The notes under the pieces are model-generated. The model did no database searches, had not been told where the DNA came from, and saw only the letters and a program-made list of their open reading frames with translations. This document shows, in pieces, positions 9,674 through 16,734 of a stretch of DNA of 64,000 nt; position 1 is the first letter of the stretch, and every line of letters starts with the position of its first letter. A program made the translations under genes and the position numbers. Origin of the DNA: JADHLJ01 sp038118725 (lineage in GTDB: Bacteria; Pseudomonadota; Alphaproteobacteria; Thalassobaculales; Thalassobaculaceae); assembly GCA_038118725.1 (NCBI GenBank), contig JAYOIK010000020.1, forward strand, positions 6,695 to 70,694, in the 5' to 3' direction.

Positions 9674-10444
9674 ATGGATCTGCATCTCGCCGGCAAAACG
9701 GTACTGATCACCGGAGCCTCCAAGGGCATCGGACTGGCCTGCGCCCATGGTTTCGCGGCGGAAGGGTGCAATTTGCATTTAACCTCCCGCACCGAAGCGG
9801 ACCTTGAGGCCGCGCGCGCCGCTATCCGCGCCGAGCACGACGTCGAGGTCACGATCCATCCGCTGGATCTTTCGGATTCCTCGAATGTCGACAGCCTGGC
9901 GGAGCGCTGCGCCGATATCGACATTCTGGTGAACAACGCCGGCGCGATCCCCGGCGGCGATATCCAGACCGTGGACGAGAAAACCTGGCGCGAGGCGTGG
10001 GATCTGAAGGTCTTCGGCTATATCAACATGACCCGGCGCTTCTATCCCCTGATCCGGGATAGTGGCGGCGGCGTGATCCTCAATGTCATCGGCCTGGCCG
10101 GGGTTCGCGTCGATCCCAACTACGTGGCGGGCTCCGCCGGCAACGCCTCGATCATCGGCTTCACCAACGCCATGGGCGCGCACGCGCTTGAGGACGGGAT
10201 GCGGGTGCTGGGTATTTGCCCCGGCCCGGTCCAGACCGAACGCATCACGACCTTGCTCAAGGCCAAGGCGCGCGAGGAGAAGGGCGACGAAAGCCGCTGG
10301 CAGGATTATTTCGCCGGCATGCCGCTCAACCGACCGGCCAAGGTCGAGGAGGTGGCCGACATAGCCGTCTACCTCTGCTCCGACCGGGCGGCCTGGCTGA
10401 CCGGCATCACCATCAATGTCGATGGCGGCGCAGCCAACCGCTAG
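9674..10444 (+). CDS. Short-chain dehydrogenase-like protein lacking the canonical Lys
   Basis: A 256-aa SDR with a TGASKGIG dinucleotide-binding motif (13-20), NNAG (87-90) and the C-terminal NVDGGAANR. The catalytic region is atypical: Y150 is present, but the lysine of YxxxK is Ser (YVAGS) and the serine about 13 residues earlier is Asn within NVIGLAG. The active-site tetrad is thus incomplete, so it may be a divergent reductase, dehydratase or a non-catalytic homologue. GGAGA precedes the ATG by about 9 nt. It is the first gene of the operon running to 14187, with a 35-bp gap to the next gene. Confidence 0.85.
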   Translation: MDLHLAGKTVLITGASKGIGLACAHGFAAEGCNLHLTSRTEADLEAARAAIRAEHDVEVTIHPLDLSDSSNVDSLAERCADIDILVNNAGAIPGGDIQTVDEKTWREAWDLKVFGYINMTRRFYPLIRDSGGGVILNVIGLAGVRVDPNYVAGSAGNASIIGFTNAMGAHALEDGMRVLGICPGPVQTERITTLLKAKAREEKGDESRWQDYFAGMPLNRPAKVEEVADIAVYLCSDRAAWLTGITINVDGGAANR

Positions 10445-10479
10445 GCGCGCCGCGTAACCCCTCACCGGGAGAAAATGGG

Positions 10480-11355
10480 ATGACAATTGGTCTTGATCAT
10501 CGGGGCCTGGACCATCTGGTCATGGTGGTGAATGACCTGGAAGCGGCGCGGGCCGATTACGAGCGCCTGGGCTTCACGACCACGCCCAGGGCGCTGCACC
10601 CGTTCGGGACCGAAAACTTCCTGGTGCAGATGCAGGGCAATTTCCTGGAAGTCGTCGGGATCGCCGATGCCTCCATCATTCCCGATCACGCGCCCGGGGT
10701 TTTCAGTTTCGCCCGCGGCAACGCCGAATTTCTGGCGCGCCGCGAGGGAATGTCCTCGCTGGTGTTTCAGAGCCAGGATGCCAGGGCCGACCGCGCCGAC
10801 TTTCTCGCGGCGGGTCTGAACGCGTTCGAGAATGTCGACTTCTCGCGCAAGGCGAAACTACCGGATGGCAGCGAGGTGACGGTTGCCTTCTCGCTCGCCT
10901 TCGTGACCGATCCGACAATGCCCGAGACAACCTTCTTCACCTGCCAGCAACACGCGCCGGAGCATTTCTGGAAACCCGCCTATCAGGTTCACGCGAATGG
11001 CGCCCACCACGCCGCCGAGACCATCATGGTGGCGCCCGAGCCGCGCGCGCACCGAGGCTTCTTCGCCGGCACCCATGGCGATGGCGCGGTCACGGTGGAG
11101 GAAGAAACGGTTTCGGTGCGCACGGGCCTCGGGTCGATCTCTATGGTGACACCGGCGGCGTTTCGCGACCGGTTCGGATGCGATACCCCTGGCCCCGGGG
11201 AAACCGCGCATTTCGCCGGATTTCGAATCGCCGTCGAGGATCTGGCCAAAACGGTAAGTCTTCTCGACGCGGCGGGGGTCGAAAGTCGGAAGGCGGCGGG
11301 CGCGGTTCAACTGGTCTCCGCGCTGTCGGGGATCGTGGTCGAATTCACCGAGTGA
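10480..11355 (+). CDS. VOC-superfamily (glyoxalase-like) protein
   Basis: A 291-aa protein with a glyoxalase/bleomycin-resistance/dioxygenase fold of the larger Glyoxalase_3-like kind. The N-terminal LDHLVMVVNDLEAARADYERL is diagnostic, with probable metal ligand H12, and NFLEVVGI supplies a possible Glu ligand. A second module near the C-terminus (HFAGFRIAVEDLAKTVSLL) repeats the pattern. ATG 10480 follows GGGAGAAAA. Probable roles are isomerisation, ring cleavage or binding of a small substrate; which one cannot be told here. Short gaps on both sides indicate co-transcription. Confidence 0.8.
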   Translation: MTIGLDHRGLDHLVMVVNDLEAARADYERLGFTTTPRALHPFGTENFLVQMQGNFLEVVGIADASIIPDHAPGVFSFARGNAEFLARREGMSSLVFQSQDARADRADFLAAGLNAFENVDFSRKAKLPDGSEVTVAFSLAFVTDPTMPETTFFTCQQHAPEHFWKPAYQVHANGAHHAAETIMVAPEPRAHRGFFAGTHGDGAVTVEEETVSVRTGLGSISMVTPAAFRDRFGCDTPGPGETAHFAGFRIAVEDLAKTVSLLDAAGVESRKAAGAVQLVSALSGIVVEFTE

Positions 11356-11376
11356 TCCGAGGGTGGGAAAGCGGAC

Positions 11377-12270
11377 ATGCTCAAGCACGATATTCTCAAG
11401 CATCCGTCGAGACTTCTGACCAAGGCCCAGCGCGAACGGTTTTTCGAGGAGGGCGCGGTCCTGGTGGAAGGCGCGGTGTCCGAAGCCTGGCTCAAACGCC
11501 TTCGCGCGGCCTCGCAAGAGATCATCGAGCGCGGTCGCGCTGTTACCACGTCCGACGGTGTCTATATCGTCGAGGACGGTCATTCCACCGAGTCCCCGCG
11601 CTTGAAACGGCTTTCCAGTCCCGTTGATCATCACCCAGATTTTTGGGAATTCGCCAGATCCTCCCCCAGCGTCGAGGCCGCCGCCGATCTGGTTGGTCCC
11701 GACGTGAAGTACCACCACTCAAAGCTCAATTTCAAATGGGCCAAGGGCGGGATGAAGTTCGACTGGCATCAGGATATCCAGGCCTGGCCTCACACCGATT
11801 ACAGCCCAGTGACGGTTGGCCTTTATCTCGAGGATTGCGATGTCGAACAAGGCCCCCTGATCACCATCCGCGGCAGCCATGACGGCGTCCTGCACAGCAT
11901 GTACGACGAGAACCGCAACTGGGTGCTGAGCATCCCCGAGGACAAGATCGACATGTCCCTGGCCAATACCTTGGTCGGCCCGGCGGGCTCGTTGGTACTG
12001 CTGAATTGTCGAACAATCCACGGCTCGGCGCCGAATCTATCCGAGCGGTCGAGGCCGTTCCTGTTGAACGTCTATTCATCCGCCGATTCCTTCCCCTATG
12101 GCGCGAACCCGATTCAAAGCCCGAAAGCCGGTACGATCGTGCGCGGAAAACCGGCGCTGGTTTCAAGCCATGACCCGCGGCCTTGCGAGACGCCGCCGGA
12201 TTGGTCCAAGGGATATGCCGGACCCTGGGCGCATCAGAACCGCGAGAAAACCCCGCAAGCCGCCGAGTAG
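11377..12270 (+). CDS. PhyH-family Fe(II)/2-oxoglutarate-dependent dioxygenase
   Basis: A 297-aa member of the phytanoyl-CoA dioxygenase family. The iron triad is visible as H131-x-D133 in DWHQDIQAWPH and distal H215 in CRTIHGSAPN, with R224/R226 in ERSRPFLL as the likely 2-oxoglutarate anchor. It should hydroxylate, or oxidatively demethylate, a small substrate. It sits 21 bp after the VOC gene and 27 bp before the methyltransferase gene. A second PhyH gene at 31.7 kb belongs to a different cluster and is only distantly similar. Confidence 0.88.
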   Translation: MLKHDILKHPSRLLTKAQRERFFEEGAVLVEGAVSEAWLKRLRAASQEIIERGRAVTTSDGVYIVEDGHSTESPRLKRLSSPVDHHPDFWEFARSSPSVEAAADLVGPDVKYHHSKLNFKWAKGGMKFDWHQDIQAWPHTDYSPVTVGLYLEDCDVEQGPLITIRGSHDGVLHSMYDENRNWVLSIPEDKIDMSLANTLVGPAGSLVLLNCRTIHGSAPNLSERSRPFLLNVYSSADSFPYGANPIQSPKAGTIVRGKPALVSSHDPRPCETPPDWSKGYAGPWAHQNREKTPQAAE

Positions 12271-12297
12271 TCGAGAATTTCGAGCCGAGGAGATCCC

Positions 12298-13410
12298 ATG
12301 AGCAAGCCCGCCGCGACCGCCGGTTTCATGTCAATGAAGGGCGGTGGCTATTATTCCAAGGCGACCATCGGCGCCAAGCACACCATCGACCGGGCCACCC
12401 ATCTGATTCTAGACGCGATCCAGCGCATGGACCCAGCCGATGACGGCACGCCCTTCACCATGTCCGACATGGGCTGCGCCGATGGCGGGACATCGGTAAC
12501 GATGGTGGGAACCGTTTTGAAGGAGGTACGCCGTCGGGCGCCGTCGAGGCCGCTTCAGATGGTCTACACGGACTTGCCGCGCAACGATTTCAGCCAGGTG
12601 TTCCAAAACATCCACGGCCAGACCGACATCGAAACCTATATCGACGAGATCGACGATCTCTATGTCTTCGCCTCGGCGACCTCGTTCCATAAACCGATCT
12701 TCCCCGCCGGAACCCTCAACTTGGGTTTCTCGGCGACGGCCTCGCATTACATAAGCGAGAAACCCGGCGTGATCTCGAACCATGTCCATATGGTCGGGGC
12801 CACCGGAGCGGAGCGCGAGGCCTATGTGGAGCAGGGACGCCTCGACTGGGAGCGGATGCTGCTCAACCGGGCGCGCGACCTGGCGCCGGGCGGTCGGCTG
12901 GCGTTGTTCAATTTCGGCATCGACGAGGAGGGCCGCTATCTCGGTTCCACCGGCGGGGTCGACATGTTCGATACCTTCAGCCAATTGTGGGCGGATCTGC
13001 GGGATCAGGGGGTGATCACGGCGGAGGAATTCGTCAACACCAACTTTCCCCAGAGCTATCGGACCGTCGAGCAGTTCACCGCGCCGTTCCGTGATCCGGC
13101 GAACCCAGTCCATCAAGCCGGCCTCAGGATGGAGCATGTGGAGACCCGCGTGGTCGATTGCCCTTTTGCGGTCGATTTCAAGGAACACGGCGACGCCGCG
13201 CGGTTCGCACATGAGTACATCCCGACCCTGCGGTCCTGGAGCGAGGCCACTTTCGCCAGCGGCTTGTCACCAGCGCGGCCCGCCGAGGAACGCCAGGCGA
13301 TCATCGATCGTTTCTACGATAGCTACGAGACCCTGGTCCGGGAAGCGCCGGAAGGGCACGCCATGGACTACGTCCATTGCTATCTGATCCTTGAGAAGGT
13401 GGCGATTTAG
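12298..13410 (+). CDS. SABATH-family S-adenosylmethionine carboxyl methyltransferase
   Basis: A 370-aa protein with the layout of SABATH enzymes, the plant family that includes salicylate, jasmonate and nicotinate carboxyl methyltransferases. Visible features are MSMKGGGYYSKAT (11-23), which parallels the plant MNGGxGxxSY motif; the SAM motif DMGCADGGTS (57-66); TDLPRNDF (91-98), which parallels LPxNDF; IFPAGTLNLGFSATASHYIS (134-153), which parallels the PGSF/hSSxSLHWLS region; and a C-terminal SEATFASG segment. GAGGAGATCCC precedes ATG 12298. The product could be a methyl ester or N-methyl compound. The assignment to the family is firm; the acceptor is unknown. Confidence 0.85.
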   Translation: MSKPAATAGFMSMKGGGYYSKATIGAKHTIDRATHLILDAIQRMDPADDGTPFTMSDMGCADGGTSVTMVGTVLKEVRRRAPSRPLQMVYTDLPRNDFSQVFQNIHGQTDIETYIDEIDDLYVFASATSFHKPIFPAGTLNLGFSATASHYISEKPGVISNHVHMVGATGAEREAYVEQGRLDWERMLLNRARDLAPGGRLALFNFGIDEEGRYLGSTGGVDMFDTFSQLWADLRDQGVITAEEFVNTNFPQSYRTVEQFTAPFRDPANPVHQAGLRMEHVETRVVDCPFAVDFKEHGDAARFAHEYIPTLRSWSEATFASGLSPARPAEERQAIIDRFYDSYETLVREAPEGHAMDYVHCYLILEKVAI

Positions 13411-13425
13411 ATAGGCCCGCGCCCC

Positions 13426-14187
13426 ATGCGTCTCGTCGCCTGGAATTGCGCCATGGCGTTGCATCGCAAATGGGACGCCTTGTTGAGCCTGCGCCCCGAC
13501 GTCGCGATCATCTCGGAAGCGGCGGAGCCGGACCGACTGATCGCGCGAGAGCCCGCGATCGCCGATCACTCCCTGGTCTGGATCGGCAATAAGCCGAACA
13601 AGGGTCTCCTGATCATCGGCCTTGGCGGCGTCACGCTGGAAATGAGCCAGTATCGACATGACACGCGCCTGCATTGGATCGCGCCAGTAAGCGTCCATGG
13701 CCTCCCCGGCATGTTCGAACCGCTGCGGCTGCTCGGGGTTTGGGCGCAAAACGCCAACGAAGGCAATCGCCAGAAGACCAACCCGGGTTACCTGCAAGAG
13801 GCCTTGAAGCGCTATCGCCGATTCTTGAAGGACGGCCCGGCGGTCGTCGCGGGAGACTTCAACAATCATGTCGTCTGGGACAAGCCGGGCTGGCGCATGA
13901 ACCACGCCAACGAGATTACCGCGCTCGGCCGGCTGGACCTGGTCAGCGCCTACCACGCGGCACGTGGCATCGTCGCGGGCGAGGAGGAAGATCCCACGCT
14001 CTATTGGCGAGACCGGACCATTGACGGGCCGACCTATCACATCGACTACGTCTTCATACGCGAGTGTTGGACACGCCGGCCCTTTACGCTTGACGTCGGT
14101 GGTTTCGAAGAGTGGGTCGGATCGGGCCTAAGCGACCACGTTCCGTTGACACTTGATATCGATCTCGGAGCCCCAGGCTCGACGTGA
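13426..14187 (+). CDS. Endonuclease/exonuclease/phosphatase-fold protein
   Basis: A 253-aa EEP-superfamily enzyme. It begins MRLVAWNCAMA (N-terminal metal-site Asn), has ISEAAE (metal-binding Glu), VVAGDFNN (Asp/Asn pair), HIDYVFI, and ends with LSDHVPLTLDI, where the Asp-His pair is catalytic in this fold. It could be a Mg-dependent phosphodiesterase or phosphatase. It starts 15 bp after the methyltransferase gene and is the last gene of the operon, but no functional connection with the other members is evident. Confidence 0.8.
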   Translation: MRLVAWNCAMALHRKWDALLSLRPDVAIISEAAEPDRLIAREPAIADHSLVWIGNKPNKGLLIIGLGGVTLEMSQYRHDTRLHWIAPVSVHGLPGMFEPLRLLGVWAQNANEGNRQKTNPGYLQEALKRYRRFLKDGPAVVAGDFNNHVVWDKPGWRMNHANEITALGRLDLVSAYHAARGIVAGEEEDPTLYWRDRTIDGPTYHIDYVFIRECWTRRPFTLDVGGFEEWVGSGLSDHVPLTLDIDLGAPGST

Positions 14188-14210
14188 CGATCGGGTGGCC
14201 ATAAGTGATT

Positions 14211-14314
14211 CCGTCGTCCTGGCGTAAGGCAGGACCTCGCGACGGTTAATCCCTTGCGGCGTTCATTCGATCACGCGGCCCATTTCAAGGCCCTGCCGTT
14301 CGCCAGGGCGACGG
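14211..14314. repeat. REP-like imperfect palindrome, 26-bp arms
   Basis: The arm at 14211-14236 (CCGTCGTCCTGGCG...) is the inverted counterpart of 14289-14314, matching 22 of 26 positions, with about 52 bp between. Each arm also contains a small internal palindrome (CCTG..CAGG). This is the look of dispersed intergenic repeats in alphaproteobacteria. It follows the stop of the EEP gene and may help end transcription from both sides. Confidence 0.6.
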
Positions 14315-14392
14315 GAGAAAGCAGTAGGACGTGAAGTAACAGGTAGGCCTGGAGGATACGGACCTCAAGACCTCGAAATCGCGCCTTGATAC

Positions 14393-14473
14393 TCAGGCGA
14401 TGGTCTTCAAAACCATGGCTAGGATAAAGGTCGCGCCAATATAGGACAGCCCAACGGTTTGAAACATGCTCAT
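14393..14473 (-). CDS. Small hydrophobic peptide, 26 aa
   Basis: ATG 14473 is preceded by GGGGAG at an 8-nt spacing and opens a 26-codon frame ending in TGA at 14393. The peptide begins MSMFQTVGLSYIGATF and consists mostly of one hydrophobic helix ending LKTIA, so it could span the membrane once. It lies downstream of the Rieske oxygenase gene on the same strand, 165 bp after its stop. I do not recognise a family. The Shine-Dalgarno sequence and the clean helix support it, but at this length chance cannot be excluded. Confidence 0.4.
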   Translation of the reverse strand: MSMFQTVGLSYIGATFILAMVLKTIA

Positions 14474-14637
14474 CGCTCGCACTCCCCTGCTTGGCCGCGC
14501 CATCGTTTGGCCGGCCCCGGTTTCGATTTTTCCCATTTAGGGTAAAACCCCGGAACCGAGCAGAGGCGAAAGATCAAACCAGCCATGCGCGAATGACATG
14601 GCCAGATCGACGGGACCAAACGACAGATCGTGCGGGT

Positions 14638-15678
14638 TTACTCGGCCGCGGCTTTTTCCGGGCTTTCCCGCTCCGCCATCTCGGCGATGATTTTCTTCAG
14701 GTAGTTCGGCCCCTTGTCGATCGCGAGCCGCACCGGGCGTCGGTCCAACGGTTTTTCCTCGCGGCGCTGAATTGCCTCCAGAACCACTTTGTCCTCATCG
14801 AAGGCAACGCGGAACTGCTCGTTCATCCGATCGCCCATGCCAGGGTCGTCCACGGCGATGTTTCGTATATGCATCCAATGGTCGATGGTCTCGGTCTCGC
14901 TGACCGGCGTCAGAAAGTGGATGGCGAAAAGCCGCGCGCCGAACTGTCGTTCCTCCTCGCTAGCGTTCCGGTCGGTCTCGATACTGCCGAAGTCGATCAC
15001 CGCGATATTCGGCGCGTGGTAGTAGTAGTAGTGCCAGCGATCGACATGGCCCTTGAAGATATCGAGCGCCTTGAAGAACCCGATCGGCGGCGCGTCGCGG
15101 ATCCAACGCGAGGTGATCACCGTGTGACCGTCACGCTCGACCTCGACGGGGACGCCCTCGCTCTCGGGATTGCCCAGGGTCGTGGGATGAACATAGGCGA
15201 CATGGGCGGGGTCGCAGAGATTATCCGCTAGGTGCACGTAGTTCGCGGCGATGTACAAGCCGTCGCCGAAATGTGGCGCCCAACCCTCGGCTTGCATCTC
15301 GGGAATCTGGAAAATCCTGGAGATATCGGCGAGCGCCGGATCACCCATCCAGATCCAGACGATGCCATTCACCTCATGTACCGGATAGGAGCGCACTCGG
15401 GCGGATTCGGGCAGATTGTCCTGGCCCGGGATACGAACGCAGCGGCCATTGGCTCCGAAGGTCATGCCATGATAGCCGCACTCGATCGCGTCACCCTTTA
15501 GGCGCCCCATCGACAGCGGCAGACGCTTGTGCGGGCATTGATCCTCCAGCGCCGCCGGAGCGCCGGCCTCGGTACGATAAAAGACGATGTCCTCGCCCAT
15601 GATTCGCTTGGTCGAAAGTTCACGAGGGATCTCGTGGGACCAGCCAGCGACATACCAGCAATTGCGAACGAAAGTCAT
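14638..15678 (-). CDS. Rieske non-heme iron oxygenase, vanillate O-demethylase-type
   Basis: A 346-aa oxygenase beginning MTFVRNCWYVAGWSHEI, the N-terminus typical of VanA-like enzymes. The Rieske cluster ligands are C48-x-H50 and C67-x2-H70. The mononuclear iron site is in DNLCDPAHVAYVH, with H159 and H164. Such enzymes usually O- or N-demethylate, or hydroxylate, an aromatic ring and need a separate reductase, which is not encoded nearby. GGGAGGGAAGCC precedes ATG 15678. The gene is divergent from the molybdenum hydroxylase operon and shares a promoter region with two matching operators, suggesting a role in the same catabolic route. Confidence 0.88.
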   Translation of the reverse strand: MTFVRNCWYVAGWSHEIPRELSTKRIMGEDIVFYRTEAGAPAALEDQCPHKRLPLSMGRLKGDAIECGYHGMTFGANGRCVRIPGQDNLPESARVRSYPVHEVNGIVWIWMGDPALADISRIFQIPEMQAEGWAPHFGDGLYIAANYVHLADNLCDPAHVAYVHPTTLGNPESEGVPVEVERDGHTVITSRWIRDAPPIGFFKALDIFKGHVDRWHYYYYHAPNIAVIDFGSIETDRNASEEERQFGARLFAIHFLTPVSETETIDHWMHIRNIAVDDPGMGDRMNEQFRVAFDEDKVVLEAIQRREEKPLDRRPVRLAIDKGPNYLKKIIAEMAERESPEKAAAE

Positions 15679-15709
15679 GGCTTCCCTCCCGCGCCCTTGG
15701 ACGGTAATG

Positions 15710-15729
15710 ATCATTCGTATACAAACGAT
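15710..15729. promoter_or_regulatory. GTATAC-centred operator, copy 1
   Basis: ATCATTCGTATACAAACGAT is a 20-bp imperfect palindrome centred on GTATAC (15717-15722), 32 bp upstream of the Rieske ATG. Palindromes of the form TTGTATACAA are typical of GntR-family (FCD subgroup) repressors. No GntR gene lies in the window. Confidence 0.6.
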
Positions 15730-15787
15730 TTTCAGCGCGGCGGTCAAGCGTCGCGGCGCATCCAGTTGGACAGATTGACACCTATAT

Positions 15788-15807
15788 TTCATTTGTATAC
15801 GAATGAT
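15788..15807. promoter_or_regulatory. GTATAC-centred operator, copy 2
   Basis: TTCATTTGTATACGAATGAT repeats the first operator with the same orientation of flanks (TCATTYGTATACRAAYGATTTT), with centres 78 bp apart. It lies 49 bp upstream of the FAD-subunit ATG. Two copies, one nearer each divergent gene, imply joint control of the Rieske gene and the molybdenum hydroxylase operon. Confidence 0.6.
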
Positions 15808-15855
15808 TTTTCGTTGGTCATCGAAACGTACGAGCGAGTTGAATTGGGAGCCTTC

Positions 15856-16734
15856 ATGGACGGAACACGGCTTTCGGAGAGCTTTTTGGGTTTCGCCCGT
15901 CCCGCGTTATTGGACGAGGCGTTGACGCTACTGTCCGGCGGCGAGTGGACCATCCTGGCCGGCGGAACCGATTACTTCCCAAGCCTGCGCGATCGTGTGT
16001 CCCAAAAGCCGGTGCTCGACATCTCCAACCTTCGGACGCTGCGCGGCATCCGCGAGGACGAGACGTGCTGGCGGATCGGCGCCCTCACCACCTGGAGCGA
16101 TGTCATCAAGGCCAACCTGCCGCCGGCTTTCGATACCCTCAAGCTGGCGGCGCGAGAGGTCGGTTCGGTCCAGATCCAGAACCGGGGGACGGTCGCGGGC
16201 AATCTCTGCAACGCCTCGCCCGCCGCCGATGGCGCGCCGCCGCTGATGATCCTCGACGCCGAGATCGTCCTGCGTTCGCTGGCTGGAGAGCGCCACATGC
16301 CGCTCGCCTCGTTTATTCAGGGGAACCGCGAGACCGCTAGGGCATCGGACGAAATCGTCACCGAGATCCGGGTGCCGAAATCCTCCGCCACCGGAGTTTC
16401 CAGTTTTATCAAGCTTGGATCCCGCGTCTATCTGGTGATCTCCATCGCCATGGTCGCGGCGCGCTTGGAGATTTCCAGAGATGGCAAAATCGCCGACGCG
16501 GCGATATCGGTCGGCGCGTGCTCGGCGGTGGCGACGCGGCTGTCGGGTCTGGAAAACAAACTACTAGGGCATCCGGCCCGTCCCGAGACCTTCGAGAACA
16601 TCGATGTATCGGACCTGGCCGATCTGTCGCCGATCGATGATATCCGCGCGCCGGCTGACTACCGGATGGACGCGGCGGTTGAGCTGACCCGGCGATCACT
16701 ACTCCAATGTCTGCCCGAGGGACTGGGCCGATGA
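15856..16734 (+). CDS. Xanthine dehydrogenase family FAD-binding subunit
   Basis: A 292-aa CoxM/NdhF-like medium subunit. FAD-binding segments are ILAGGTDYFP (33-42) and VQIQNRGTVAGNLCNASPAADGAPP, both characteristic. It passes electrons from the 2Fe-2S domain to its acceptor. GGGAG precedes ATG 15856. Its stop overlaps the start of the next gene (ATGA at 16731), so FAD and Fe-S/Mo polypeptides are translationally coupled. Confidence 0.93.
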   Translation: MDGTRLSESFLGFARPALLDEALTLLSGGEWTILAGGTDYFPSLRDRVSQKPVLDISNLRTLRGIREDETCWRIGALTTWSDVIKANLPPAFDTLKLAAREVGSVQIQNRGTVAGNLCNASPAADGAPPLMILDAEIVLRSLAGERHMPLASFIQGNRETARASDEIVTEIRVPKSSATGVSSFIKLGSRVYLVISIAMVAARLEISRDGKIADAAISVGACSAVATRLSGLENKLLGHPARPETFENIDVSDLADLSPIDDIRAPADYRMDAAVELTRRSLLQCLPEGLGR

